The notes beneath the pieces are model-generated. The model did no database searches and had not been told where the DNA came from. It saw only the letters and a program-made list of their open reading frames with translations. From assembly GCA_017421045.1 (NCBI GenBank), contig JAFQMC010000023.1, positions 31,083-95,082 on the forward strand: 64,000 nt of DNA, in the 5' to 3' direction. The first letter of the stretch is position 1; each line of letters opens with the position of its first letter. The DNA comes from Clostridia bacterium. Its GTDB lineage: Bacteria; Bacillota; Clostridia; Oscillospirales; Acutalibacteraceae. This document shows positions 1 to 8,375 of the stretch, piece by piece. The translations under genes and the position numbers were made by a program.

Positions 1-422
1 TTATCATTGAGCTTGTACGAAGCCTTATAATGCTGTTTGTCAACCCTATGAACCCCTCCATGGGAATCGGCGAGCTGTCAAACTTCCTTCTGGGATGTAT
101 CTTTGTTGTGCCTGCATCTCTTATTTACAGACGCAACAAAACCAAAGGCAGAGCTATTGTGGCATTGCTTGTGGGCGGGTTGTCTATGTCTGTTCTTGCA
201 ACCTTCCTGAATGCATTCGTGATGATTCCTCTCTACACAAAGATTATGTCTATTGAGGAAATACTGAGTCAGGTTCCAGAGTTCCTGCCCTTTGTAGACA
301 CTGTGTTTGAGCTGTGTCTGGTGTGCGTTCTGCCCTTTAACCTTATCAAGGCTTTTGTGGTGTCGTTTATTACCATATTTATTTACAAGCCTCTGAGTGT
401 GCTTATTAAAGGTTTGAATTGA
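1..422 (+). CDS. ECF transporter S component, RibU-like, 5' end missing
   Basis: This is the C-terminal part of a hydrophobic membrane protein whose start lies before the window; the frame is open from base 3 to the stop at 420-422. It shows at least three membrane segments and an N-terminal stretch (GIGELSNFLLG, then IYRRNKTKGRA) and C-terminal PFNLIKA typical of the riboflavin-type substrate-capture subunit of energy-coupling factor transporters. These S components bind a vitamin and are powered by a shared EcfA/A'/T module, which is not in this window. The next gene is another S component (FolT). Riboflavin is the most likely ligand by resemblance, but another vitamin cannot be excluded. 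Confidence 0.7.
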   Translation, partial: IIELVRSLIMLFVNPMNPSMGIGELSNFLLGCIFVVPASLIYRRNKTKGRAIVALLVGGLSMSVLATFLNAFVMIPLYTKIMSIEEILSQVPEFLPFVDTVFELCLVCVLPFNLIKAFVVSFITIFIYKPLSVLIKGLN

Positions 423-446
423 CAAATCCTATCTTCGTAGTATAAT
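419..446 (+). promoter_or_regulatory. Sigma-A type promoter of the folT riboswitch transcript
   Basis: A perfect -35 TTGACA (419-424) and a perfect -10 TATAAT (441-446) are separated by 16 bases. Transcription would start just before the riboswitch aptamer at about 453. The -35 overlaps the stop codon of the preceding gene. Confidence 0.85.
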
Positions 447-453
447 AGTTATT

Positions 454-557
454 ACAGAGTAGAAGCTGTGCGTAAAGTGCCTATGGGACGGGGAGTTGCC
501 CACAGGACGAAGGAAAGCCATTGTGCTGACCGCGGTACAGACTTCGCATCCCGCTGT
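454..557 (+). promoter_or_regulatory. Tetrahydrofolate (THF) riboswitch
   Basis: The leader carries the conserved THF-I elements in order: GAGTAGA, then GCGTAAAGTG, a stem, ACGAAG, CCGCGGT, and CGCATCC-CGCTGT. The first ACAG (454-457) can pair with CTGT (554-557) as the P1 stem. It is followed by an intrinsic terminator and then folT, the usual arrangement in clostridia, where bound reduced folate stops folate uptake. Recognition is by consensus memory. Confidence 0.9.
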
Positions 558-573
558 TTAGTGAGAAAGCTGT

Positions 574-605
574 GGGACAGAACCTCTGTGTTCTGTCCCT
601 TTTTT
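574..605 (+). terminator. Riboswitch expression-platform terminator
   Basis: GGGACAGAAC (574-583) pairs perfectly with GTTCTGTCCC (590-599), followed by a run of T. It lies between the THF aptamer and the folT start, so it is the likely regulated terminator. Confidence 0.85.
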
Positions 606-647
606 CTACGCTTTTATGTTCTAGACGGCGTATCAAGTGAGGTTTTT

Positions 648-1202
648 ATGAACAATTTGGTCGCTAAATTCACAAACTCTGCAAAGGAGCTTGGAAGAGT
701 CAGAAGCCTGACGATTTGTGCCATGATGCTGGCACTGAGGGTGGTGCTTGGATACTTCTCCAACATCTCCCTGAGCATCACACCCAACGCAAAGGTAGGA
801 TTCGCCTTTCTGCCCATTGCCCTTGCGGCAATGCTCTGCGGGCCTGTGGCAGGAATGATTGTCGGAGGGCTGGGTGATGTAATCAGCTTCATACTGATGC
901 CCATGGGCGGATACTTCTTCGGCTGGACACTCAACGGAATACTTGTTGGAATGCTCTACGGACTATTCCTGTACAAAACCGACAGCAGGTTTCTGCTGAA
1001 GCTTATCCTCTGCGAGGTTTTCATATCCTTTGGAGTTGAAGTACCGCTGGGGTCTTTATGGCTTCTCATTCAGTTTGACAAGGCTTTCTGGGTGATGGCA
1101 GGAACGAGAGCTCTGAAGTGTCTGATAGCTATTCCCATTGAGACGGCGCTGGTGTTCGCCTTCTCAAAACTACTGAAACGAATACCAAAACTGAACAACT
1201 AA
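648..1202 (+). CDS. folT: FolT, folate-specific ECF transporter S component
   Basis: A 184-residue integral membrane protein of about five to six hydrophobic segments. The start is the ATG at 648, preceded by AGTGAGG; the open frame extends further upstream but only through the riboswitch and terminator. Features of the folate S component include MMLALRVVLGYFS near the N-terminus and GFAFLPIALAAMLCGPV. The substrate subunit captures folate and is driven by the common ECF ATPase module. The tetrahydrofolate riboswitch directly upstream independently supports the folate assignment and predicts repression when reduced folate is plentiful. Confidence 0.92.
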   Translation: MNNLVAKFTNSAKELGRVRSLTICAMMLALRVVLGYFSNISLSITPNAKVGFAFLPIALAAMLCGPVAGMIVGGLGDVISFILMPMGGYFFGWTLNGILVGMLYGLFLYKTDSRFLLKLILCEVFISFGVEVPLGSLWLLIQFDKAFWVMAGTRALKCLIAIPIETALVFAFSKLLKRIPKLNN

Positions 1203-1216
1203 CCGAAATAAACAAT

Positions 1217-1252
1217 AAGGCTGAGATACGGAAAGCTCCATATCTCAGCCTT
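1217..1252. terminator. Bidirectional terminator between folT and the dockerin protein gene
   Basis: AAGGCTGAGATA (1217-1228) pairs perfectly with TATCTCAGCCTT (1241-1252). A/T-rich flanks on both sides let it serve folT on the plus strand and the convergent gene ending at 1268 on the minus strand. Confidence 0.8.
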
Positions 1253-1267
1253 TGCTTTATTTATAAA

Positions 1268-2557
1268 TTATTCAATAACAAGAGTTGCACCGACAAAGGG
1301 ATTCACCGATATAAGTCTTGCTACATACTTCTGAATCTCGGTTGCATCCTTGATATTGACAATGCCGTTTAAATCGGCATCCCCAGAGAGTTCAGAATAA
1401 TTGCTCACAGGGATATCTGCTATTTTCTTCTGAATCGCAGTTGCATCCCTGACTGTAACTGCGCCGTCGGAGTCTGTATCTCCGACCATATAGGATTCGT
1501 CGTCCTTGCCGGGAGTCAGCCCATACTCTCCGTTGCCGTAATAGTAGTACCACTCACCGTCATAGATAAGTCTTCCGTTATAATATCCTGCATTAAGGTA
1601 GCCGTTAGTGACAAATATCATTCCGTCAAAGGTAGGAATTCCCTGGGGATAGGTGTCGCTCTCTAAGGGCTCATAATAATTTGCAGTGATGTTGTATGTC
1701 TGAAATGCGGCTTTATAAATAGGTGCTTCTTTGTCGGTTCCGCAGTCAACATTGTTGTTCCAGATAATCGTCTCTACATCCTTCGGAACATCATAGTAAT
1801 ACACATTATCGGTATCTGCCTTGTGTGCTATATAGCCGGGCCATTCGTCGGGAGTCTCGGAACCCTCCCACCAGTAGATTCCTGCTGTGTCGGTGTACTC
1901 GTTGTACCATTCGTCGGGCATCAGGAAGTAATAGCGGTTATAGCCCTCTGCAACTGCAGGGAGAGTGTCGGGAGTTGCGATTAACTCCTCTGCGCCGTAG
2001 TTGCCCTCACCGTAGTAATAAAACCAATCACCATAGAAGGTCTTTTTGCCTGAAAATGGGTTTGTTTCTGTTCTTTCAGGATCGATGACGTAAATTTTGC
2101 CGTCACATTCCGAGAGGTTAACAGGCATATCTTCAAGCTCCTTATGACCGGTGCTTAAATCAGCCCAATGTGCATCGTTGTACTCTTCCAGAGTCAAATC
2201 AACATAGTTGTTCCACATAATGTTAACAACATCTTTGGGAACATCATAGTAATACACACTATCGCAATCGGCTTTGTTAGCTTTCACACCCGGCCAGGAG
2301 GATTGGGCATCTGTACCCTCCCACCAGTAGATTCCTGCACCGTCGGAATACTCGTTGTTCCAATCATCAGGCATCAGGAAGAAATAGCGGTTGCATCCTT
2401 CTTTCACCTCGGGCAACTGTTTGAGGCTGTCTGAAACAGTCGGGGTAAGAGCTGATGTTTCGTCCATAGCCTCGGCTGACACCGATATGAAAGAAAAAGC
2501 TGATGCCGAAAATACCATAAGCATGGCGAGAATAAAAGATAAAATTTTCTTTGTCAT
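1268..2557 (-). CDS. Secreted dockerin protein with two starch-binding-like repeats, no catalytic domain
   Basis: A 429-residue protein with a signal peptide at residues 1-28. Two homologous modules follow (about 54-192 and 204-346). Each opens with CNRYFFLMPD/YNRYYFLMPD, contains GIYWWEG, WPG and VYYYDVPKDV and ends in an aromatic motif (GDWFYYYGEGNYG / GEWYYYYGNGEYG). The WPG, 'YYYDVP' and 'I-x-WNN' pattern resembles CBM26-type starch-binding modules. The C-terminus (357-414) is a complete dockerin with two DAT-x-IQK segments. No glycoside hydrolase motif is seen, so the likely role is a starch- or glycan-binding component docked onto a cell-surface complex, comparable in concept to the Sas proteins of R. 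bromii. Ligand identity is inferred. It has its own promoter. Confidence 0.8.
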   Translation of the reverse strand: MTKKILSFILAMLMVFSASAFSFISVSAEAMDETSALTPTVSDSLKQLPEVKEGCNRYFFLMPDDWNNEYSDGAGIYWWEGTDAQSSWPGVKANKADCDSVYYYDVPKDVVNIMWNNYVDLTLEEYNDAHWADLSTGHKELEDMPVNLSECDGKIYVIDPERTETNPFSGKKTFYGDWFYYYGEGNYGAEELIATPDTLPAVAEGYNRYYFLMPDEWYNEYTDTAGIYWWEGSETPDEWPGYIAHKADTDNVYYYDVPKDVETIIWNNNVDCGTDKEAPIYKAAFQTYNITANYYEPLESDTYPQGIPTFDGMIFVTNGYLNAGYYNGRLIYDGEWYYYYGNGEYGLTPGKDDESYMVGDTDSDGAVTVRDATAIQKKIADIPVSNYSELSGDADLNGIVNIKDATEIQKYVARLISVNPFVGATLVIE

Positions 2558-2623
2558 GGTGAATCCTCCTTGCTGTCTGCATAAACCATATCAATGATTT
2601 TTATGAGTATTCCTTACGATTTC

Positions 2624-2652
2624 ATTGTAGCACACTATATTTTTGTTGGCAA
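2624..2652 (-). promoter_or_regulatory. Promoter of the dockerin-binding protein gene
   Basis: Reading the minus strand: TTGCCA (2652-2647), a 17-base spacer, then TACAAT (2629-2624). The start codon at 2557 has AAGGAGG a few bases upstream. Confidence 0.7.
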
Positions 2653-2672
2653 GATAAAAATCACAGACAGAG

Positions 2673-2709
2673 AAAAGCAGTCCCGATGACTATGATCGGA
2701 ACTGCTTTT
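2673..2709 (-). terminator. alaS terminator
   Basis: AAAAGCAGT-x-CCGAT and ATCGG-x-ACTGCTTTT form a long hairpin with A/T tracts on both sides, just downstream of the alaS stop. Confidence 0.8.
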
Positions 2710-2732
2710 TAATTGAGTTAAGTTTCTGTAAA

Positions 2733-5363
2733 TCAGGCAAGCATTGCTTTGACGGTGTCAACAACACCTGCAAGAGCATCGTCAACCTTGGAGATATCCT
2801 TGCCGCCTGCCATAGCCATATCGGGCTTGCCGCCACCGTTGCCTCCTGTGACCTGAGCTGCTGCCTTGACCACGTTGCCTGCTTTGATACCCTTTGCGAT
2901 GGCATCCTTACCGCATGCACAGCAGAGGGTCAGCTTCTCGCCGTTGATTCCTGCAATGAGTACCACTGCATTCTGCACCTTGTCGGTAACGAGTGAGCAC
3001 ATATTGCGGAGCATATCGGCATCTGCATCTTTCAGCTTTTCGGTGATGATTTTGATTCCGTCTGCATCAACGGCTCTGTCGATAAGACCACCGATTCTGC
3101 TCAGTGCAATCTCCTGCTCCAACTCGGCGATTCTTCTGTCGCGGTTCTTAAGCTCCTCGGTGAGTCGCTCACAGCCTGTGGGCAGGTCCTTGGGATTGCC
3201 GATTTTCAGAGTGCTTGAACACTGGGCAATAACAACCATGAGGTTTTCGATCATATCCAGAACGCCGTCGCCTGTGCGGGCCTCGATACGGCGCACACCT
3301 GCGGCAACGGAACCCTCGGAGCGAATCTTGAAGAGTCCGAGTTTTGCGGTATTGTCAACATGGGTACCGCCGCAAAGTTCAACGGAGACATCTCCTGCCT
3401 TGACAACGCGGACAACGTCGCCGTATTTCTCGCCGAAGAGTGCCATAGCACCCATTTCTTTTGCCTCGTTTATGGGCATCTCACGGGTGACAACATCAAC
3501 TGCATCAAAGATATATTTATTTACAAGTGCTTCAACATCTGCGTACTCCTTAGCGGTGAGTGCAGAGAAGTGAGTGAAGTCAAAACGAACGGAGAAATCG
3601 TTGACAAGCTGACCTGCCTGCTCAACGTGGTTGCCGAGGACCTGTCTCAGTGCTGCCTGCAGAAGATGTGCGGCTGTGTGGTTACGCATAATAGCCATTC
3701 TGCGGTCAACATCGATGGAAGCTTCAGCGCAGTCATCTACAGCGAAGCTACCCTTTGTGACAACACCTGTGTGCATAAAGATACCGGCGGGGTCTTTAGT
3801 GGTGTTTGTAACCTCGAACTCGGTATCGCCGATTCTGATGATACCTGTGTCGCCTACCTGACCACCGCTCTCTGCGTAGAAGGGAGTTCTGTCGAGGACA
3901 ACAACGGCTTTGTCGCCCTCTGCAGCTGCTACCTCTCTCTCGCCGTTTACGATGAGAGCCTTTATCTTTGCGGAAGCGGTGTAGTCGGTATAACCCACGA
4001 ACTCGGTTGCCTCAACATCTGCAAGGTCTACGCTGTCGGAAACCCAAGCGTCTGCACCTGCGTCCTTTCTGGCTGCACGTGAACGCTTCTTCTGCTCTGT
4101 CAGAAGCTCATAGAAACGCTCGGTGTCAACAGTGATGCCTCTCTCTGCAAGAATCTCTCTTGTAAGGTCAACGGGGAATCCGAAGGTATCGTTGAGCTTG
4201 AAGGTATCCTCGCCTGAGAGGGTCTTGACGTCACCCTTGGTGATGATGTCGTCAAGCATTGCCAGACCCTGCTCGATAGTCTTTGCAAAGTTCTCTTCCT
4301 CAACACGGATAAGCTTTGTGATAAACTCCTCTTTCTCCCTGAGCTCAGGATATGCTGACTCGTTCTCCTTGATAACTGTGGAACAAATCTTGTAGAGGAA
4401 AGGTTTGTTGTAACCCAGAAGTCTGCCGTGGCGTGCAGCACGACGGAGGAGTCTTCTCAGGACATAGCCTCTACCTTCGTTGGAGGGCATTACGCCGTCG
4501 CCAATCATAAAGGTGGTGGAACGGATGTGGTCGGTGATAACACGCAGAGAGATATCGCTCTTGCTGTCGGTGCCGTAATCCACGCCGACTACATCGGAAA
4601 TATGCTTCATGATATTCTGAACTGTGTCAACGAGGAACAGGTTGTCCACTCCCTGCATTACGCAAGCAAGACGCTCCAGACCCATACCTGTGTCGATGTT
4701 GGGATGTTCAAGGGGTGTGTAGTTGCCCTTGCCGTCGCTTTCGAACTGGGTGAATACAAGGTTCCAGACCTCCACGAAGCGGTCACACTCGCAACCTACT
4801 TTGCAATCGGGATGGCCGCAACCCTTCTCGGGACCACGGTCGAAGTAGATCTCGGAGCAGGGACCGCAGGGGCCTGAGCCGTGCTCCCAGAAGTTGTCTT
4901 CTTTGCCCATACGAACCATGTGGGAGGGGTCTACGCCGATTTTCTTTGTCCAGATGTCGTAGGCCTCGTCGTCGTCTTCGTAGACGGAAACATAGAGAAG
5001 CTCACGGGGCATCTCGAGAACCTCGGTGAAGAACTCCCAAGCCCAGGCGGTAGCCTCGTTCTTGAAATAGTCGCCGAAGGAGAAGTTGCCCAGCATCTCA
5101 AAATATGTGCCGTGACGTGCGGTGATTCCTACTCGCTCAATGTCGGGAGTACGGATGCACTTCTGGCAGGTTGTGACTCTTGATTTGGGAGGTGTGACCT
5201 CGCCGGTAAAATACTTTTTCATAGGTGCCATTCCGCTGTTTATCAGCAGAAGGCTGTTGTCGTCCTTGGGAATAAGAGGAAAGCTCTGGAGACGCAGGCA
5301 ACCCTTGCTCTCCATAAAGCTCAGAAACTTCTCACGAAGTTCGTTGAGTCCTGTCCACTTCAT
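2733..5363 (-). CDS. alaS: Alanyl-tRNA synthetase
   Basis: An 876-residue, full-length class II synthetase that charges tRNA-Ala in the cytoplasm. The catalytic core starts with WTGLNELREKFLSFMESKG and has the motif 2 region RVTTCQKCIRTPDIE. The editing domain shows the zinc-binding HTAAHLL and CGGTHVDNT motifs. The C-terminal domain (DHHA1/C-Ala) ends with GGNGGGKPDMAMAGGK. The ATG at 5363 follows AAAGGATGAT. Expression is controlled by an alanine-type T-box leader and its own strong promoter, so it is a single-gene unit bounded by a terminator. Confidence 0.98.
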   Translation of the reverse strand: MKWTGLNELREKFLSFMESKGCLRLQSFPLIPKDDNSLLLINSGMAPMKKYFTGEVTPPKSRVTTCQKCIRTPDIERVGITARHGTYFEMLGNFSFGDYFKNEATAWAWEFFTEVLEMPRELLYVSVYEDDDEAYDIWTKKIGVDPSHMVRMGKEDNFWEHGSGPCGPCSEIYFDRGPEKGCGHPDCKVGCECDRFVEVWNLVFTQFESDGKGNYTPLEHPNIDTGMGLERLACVMQGVDNLFLVDTVQNIMKHISDVVGVDYGTDSKSDISLRVITDHIRSTTFMIGDGVMPSNEGRGYVLRRLLRRAARHGRLLGYNKPFLYKICSTVIKENESAYPELREKEEFITKLIRVEEENFAKTIEQGLAMLDDIITKGDVKTLSGEDTFKLNDTFGFPVDLTREILAERGITVDTERFYELLTEQKKRSRAARKDAGADAWVSDSVDLADVEATEFVGYTDYTASAKIKALIVNGEREVAAAEGDKAVVVLDRTPFYAESGGQVGDTGIIRIGDTEFEVTNTTKDPAGIFMHTGVVTKGSFAVDDCAEASIDVDRRMAIMRNHTAAHLLQAALRQVLGNHVEQAGQLVNDFSVRFDFTHFSALTAKEYADVEALVNKYIFDAVDVVTREMPINEAKEMGAMALFGEKYGDVVRVVKAGDVSVELCGGTHVDNTAKLGLFKIRSEGSVAAGVRRIEARTGDGVLDMIENLMVVIAQCSSTLKIGNPKDLPTGCERLTEELKNRDRRIAELEQEIALSRIGGLIDRAVDADGIKIITEKLKDADADMLRNMCSLVTDKVQNAVVLIAGINGEKLTLCCACGKDAIAKGIKAGNVVKAAAQVTGGNGGGKPDMAMAGGKDISKVDDALAGVVDTVKAMLA

Positions 5364-5398
5364 ATGATATCATCCTTTCAAAATATAACTCTGAAAAT

Positions 5399-5630
5399 AA
5401 AAAAACTCCTGTCCCCATAGGGACAAGAGAAAACTCCTGCGGTACCACCCTGATTGACGCATTATCCGATAACGCGCCCACTCGGAATCCTTAACGCGGA
5501 AAGACGCCGTACTCGTCGCACGGAGCTCAGGGGTGGCTGATGAATCCTCACGCAAGCACCTTGCAGCCTGTGGGTGCTCTCTCTGTGGCGCTAAAAGACA
5601 TCTCGTCCCGTCAAAGCCTTTCATATCTAT
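5399..5630 (-). promoter_or_regulatory. T-box leader of alaS (alanine-sensing)
   Basis: The minus strand contains the T-box core AGGGTGGTACCGC (5450-5438), whose TGGT pairs with the uncharged tRNA acceptor end. It also has a stem I with AGAGAG and GGCTGCAAGGTGC. A candidate specifier GCC (5537-5535, an alanine codon) lies six bases before GAGC, the spacing seen in classic glycine T-boxes. A terminator follows. Uncharged tRNA-Ala should favour the antiterminator and raise alaS expression. Confidence 0.9.
5401..5429 (-). terminator. T-box terminator of the alaS leader
   Basis: On the minus strand CTCTTGTCCC pairs with GGGACAGGAG (one G-U), followed by a run of T. It is the alternative to the T-box antiterminator. 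Confidence 0.85.
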
Positions 5631-5635
5631 GGGTA

Positions 5636-5664
5636 ATTATAGCCCGAAACTCTGATTATGTCAA
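5636..5664 (-). promoter_or_regulatory. Promoter of the alaS T-box transcript
   Basis: Minus strand: TTGACA (5664-5659), a 17-base spacer, TATAAT (5641-5636). Both hexamers are perfect. Confidence 0.88.
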
Positions 5665-5715
5665 GGATAAAAATAAAAGCAGAAAAGTTTATGAAAACTC
5701 TCTGCTCTTATGGAT

Positions 5716-6957
5716 TTATTCTGTTTTTTTGCGAACGCGGAGAAACGACCCTGCAGGGATTTTCTTCTCACAGTGAAGCTCCAGTCTCTCCATGGGATGA
5801 GGAGTGGAGTCCACCTCTTCCCCGTTTTCGTTTACAAGCTTTTGGGCTGTGACCGTAAAGGGAATTCCGCCGGGAGGCAGTACATCCACGATGTCGCCCA
5901 GATAGAATTTGTTACGCTGAGTGATAATTCCGCCGAAGTCGCACTCCTGCTCGCACAGAGCAACCAGGTCATAGTGGCGGATGTAACCGCCGTTTGAGGT
6001 GGTCTGACCGGGAGTTGTGCCCAGATAAAAACCTGTGCTGTACTCTCTGTGGCTTATTTTCTCCAGCTCCTCTTTGATAAGCTCAGGGGTTTTGAAATCT
6101 TCGCGGAGTCCTCCGCTGAAGTATGCATCCACCGCCTGTCTGTAGGCATTTGTGGTGACGGCACTGTAGTAGGCGGTCTTTGCCCTGCCCTCGATTTTAA
6201 AACTGCTGATTCCCGCTTTTACAAGCTCAGGGATATAATCTATCATACACATATCCTTGGAGTTATAGAGGAAAGTGCCACCGTTATCCTCCATAACGGG
6301 GTAGAAGTTACCCTCTCGGTTTTCTTCAAAAAGGTGGTACTTCCATCTGCAAGGCTGAGAGCAGTCTCCGCGGTTGGGGTCTCTGCCTGTGAGGTACTCG
6401 GAAATGAGACATCTGCCCGAGAAGGACACACACATAGCACCCTGCACAAAGCACTCGATCTCCAGTTCTTTCGGGATATTTGCACGGATTGCCGAAATCT
6501 CCCCGAAGGAAAGTTCACGGGCAAGCACCACTCTGTCGGCACCCATATTATAAAACGCCTTGGCGGTTTCGCTGTTGACAATACCTGCCTGGGTAGATAC
6601 ATGGCGAGGCACGTTGGGAGCGTATTTCTTAGCAAGCTCAAAAACTCCCAGATCCGCGATAATCAGTGCATCCACAGAGCACTGCTGTGCAAAGGCGAGA
6701 AAGTCAGGCAACTGAGGGAGCTGGGTCTCCCGCGGCAGAATGTTGCAGGTGAGGTAGAGCTTTTTGCCAAGCTCGTGGGCAGACCGGACGGCTCTCGGCA
6801 ATGACTCCTCGTCAAAATTCTTGGGAGAAGTGCGCATACCGAACTGCTGTGCGCCCACATAGACAGCATCTGCGCCGAAGCGAAGAGCCGCCGAAAGCGC
6901 CTCTTCGTCTCCTGCAGGTGCAAGAATTTCAGGCTTTGTTATATATTCATTCATCAT
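5716..6957 (-). CDS. Peptidase U32 family protein (tRNA hydroxylation / collagenase-like)
   Basis: A 413-residue protein with the U32 start PEILAPAGDEEALSAALRFG and the family signature ECFVQGAMCVSFSGRC, which brings conserved cysteines together near GDCSQPCRWKY. U32 proteins were once called collagenases. Several characterised members (TrhP, RlhA) act in tRNA or rRNA hydroxylation with an iron-sulfur cluster, which the cysteines here suit. Its start ATGA overlaps the stop of mltG by four bases, a coupled arrangement, and no separate ribosome binding site is evident. The substrate in this organism is not known. Confidence 0.9.
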   Translation of the reverse strand: MMNEYITKPEILAPAGDEEALSAALRFGADAVYVGAQQFGMRTSPKNFDEESLPRAVRSAHELGKKLYLTCNILPRETQLPQLPDFLAFAQQCSVDALIIADLGVFELAKKYAPNVPRHVSTQAGIVNSETAKAFYNMGADRVVLARELSFGEISAIRANIPKELEIECFVQGAMCVSFSGRCLISEYLTGRDPNRGDCSQPCRWKYHLFEENREGNFYPVMEDNGGTFLYNSKDMCMIDYIPELVKAGISSFKIEGRAKTAYYSAVTTNAYRQAVDAYFSGGLREDFKTPELIKEELEKISHREYSTGFYLGTTPGQTTSNGGYIRHYDLVALCEQECDFGGIITQRNKFYLGDIVDVLPPGGIPFTVTAQKLVNENGEEVDSTPHPMERLELHCEKKIPAGSFLRVRKKTE

Positions 6958-8324
6958 CGGACAAGCCCTGCTTTGTAAAGGTTATTCTGGTGCTCACTGA
7001 AGCTGGATGCGTAGTAAGCGGTTACGTTTCCGTCTGCATCCGTACCGTGACAGAAATAGAGATAGTCGGTGTCGTTCGGTACAAGTGCTGCGAGGAAAGC
7101 ATCTGCGCTTGCAGAGCAGACAGCTCCCGGAGGCAGACCTGCGGTATCGTAGGTTTCGTAGTCGCTGGAGAATGTCTCCTTGATATCCTCGGGGATAGAC
7201 TCTGCATCAGAATAGGGATAGAAGGCTGTGCAATCAAGACCCAGAGAGTGGATGTCGTGGCTTGAACCATATTCAAGACGGTTATTGATTACAGAGGAGA
7301 TGTTGTACATATCCTCCACGTTTGCGGCTTCGCCCTGAACAAGGGATGCCATGGTGACAATTTCGTCAAGGGTATAGTCGCTGTCGGACACAAGCTGGCT
7401 CAGGGTGACAGGCTTGCTGTAGCCTTCAACCGTATGCTCTGTTTCGTAAATCTTAGTCTCAAAGTTTGCAAGGAAACGTCGGATGGTGATGTCGGGTGCT
7501 TCGTCAACATAGAACTCGTATGTGTCGGGGAACATATATCCCTCGAGCTTGTAGACACGCTTCTCATCAGGCTCAATGGAAGAAATGAAGCCGTATTCGT
7601 CATCGAACTCGTCGCTGTTGCAAAGACGGAGGAACTCGTCAACATCATAGGTAACACCTGCCTCATAGAGCTGCTGAGAAAGTTCGAGGATGCTTGTACC
7701 CTCGGTAATCTGCAGAGTGATTGTGGTCTGGCGGTTGCTTGTATTGGACATATAGTTGAGGATGCCCAGATAGTCTTTGTTCTTGGGAACACGATAAACA
7801 CCGGGATCGATATTCTGACCCTTGCCTGTGATGTCGGAGAAAAGCACAAAAAACTCAGGAGCATCAATAACCCCTGCCTCCTCCAATTTGTCGGCAATCG
7901 TGTCGACGGTATCATCGGCGGTGACTTTGACTGTTGCCTCACTTTCATCCACACGGGTAATCGCAAGGAAATCGTTTGAGCCGACAATCAGGAACTGAGA
8001 TACTACCACGGACATAATTATCACTATTGCAAGCCATGCCATGCGGTAGACTTTCTTGTTGCGGTCAGCCTTTATTTTGAGGACTTTCTTCTCCTCTTTC
8101 TTCTGGCGGCGAAGCTCCTTCTTGGATGCACGCTCAATCTGAGCCTTGGTTGTTTCATCGCTGAAGGAGGTAATCTCGTCGGAAAAATCCGAATCCACCG
8201 TGGGCTTTGCACCCTCTTCCTCCTGAATATTGAGTCTGAACTGGTTTACTCTTTCCTGGCGGTAACGCTGGACTTCTTCGTTCTGCATATTGTCGCGGTT
8301 GTCCATATTCATATTATCGCTCAT
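6954..8324 (-). CDS. mltG: Endolytic transglycosylase MltG
   Basis: A membrane-anchored enzyme that cuts growing glycan strands and so sets peptidoglycan strand length. The protein has a long charged cytoplasmic N-terminus (about 90 residues, rich in Lys/Glu and likely coiled), one transmembrane segment (WLAIVIIMSVVVSQFLIV) and the YceG domain with the catalytic glutamate in SLVQGEAANVEDM and the NNRLEYG motif. The ATG at 8324 is preferred because GGAAGGGG sits nine bases upstream; a GTG three codons earlier is the alternative. The gene lies between 5-formyl-THF cyclo-ligase and the U32 gene in the same run. Confidence 0.92.
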   Translation of the reverse strand: MSDNMNMDNRDNMQNEEVQRYRQERVNQFRLNIQEEEGAKPTVDSDFSDEITSFSDETTKAQIERASKKELRRQKKEEKKVLKIKADRNKKVYRMAWLAIVIIMSVVVSQFLIVGSNDFLAITRVDESEATVKVTADDTVDTIADKLEEAGVIDAPEFFVLFSDITGKGQNIDPGVYRVPKNKDYLGILNYMSNTSNRQTTITLQITEGTSILELSQQLYEAGVTYDVDEFLRLCNSDEFDDEYGFISSIEPDEKRVYKLEGYMFPDTYEFYVDEAPDITIRRFLANFETKIYETEHTVEGYSKPVTLSQLVSDSDYTLDEIVTMASLVQGEAANVEDMYNISSVINNRLEYGSSHDIHSLGLDCTAFYPYSDAESIPEDIKETFSSDYETYDTAGLPPGAVCSASADAFLAALVPNDTDYLYFCHGTDADGNVTAYYASSFSEHQNNLYKAGLVR

Positions 8325-8375
8325 AGGAAACACCCCTTCCGCCTATGTATGTACATAGATATAATATTGAGTATA

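Noticed and set aside
468-647. Extended N-terminus of FolT through the riboswitch
   Set aside because: The region is a folate riboswitch and terminator; the ATG at 648 has a ribosome site and matches the family start.
3360-4082. 240-codon plus-strand frame inside alaS
   Set aside because: Antisense shadow of alaS with no promoter, ribosome site or family match.
5540-5852. Small open frames in the region upstream of alaS
   Set aside because: They overlap the T-box leader, its promoter or the U32 gene on the other strand.
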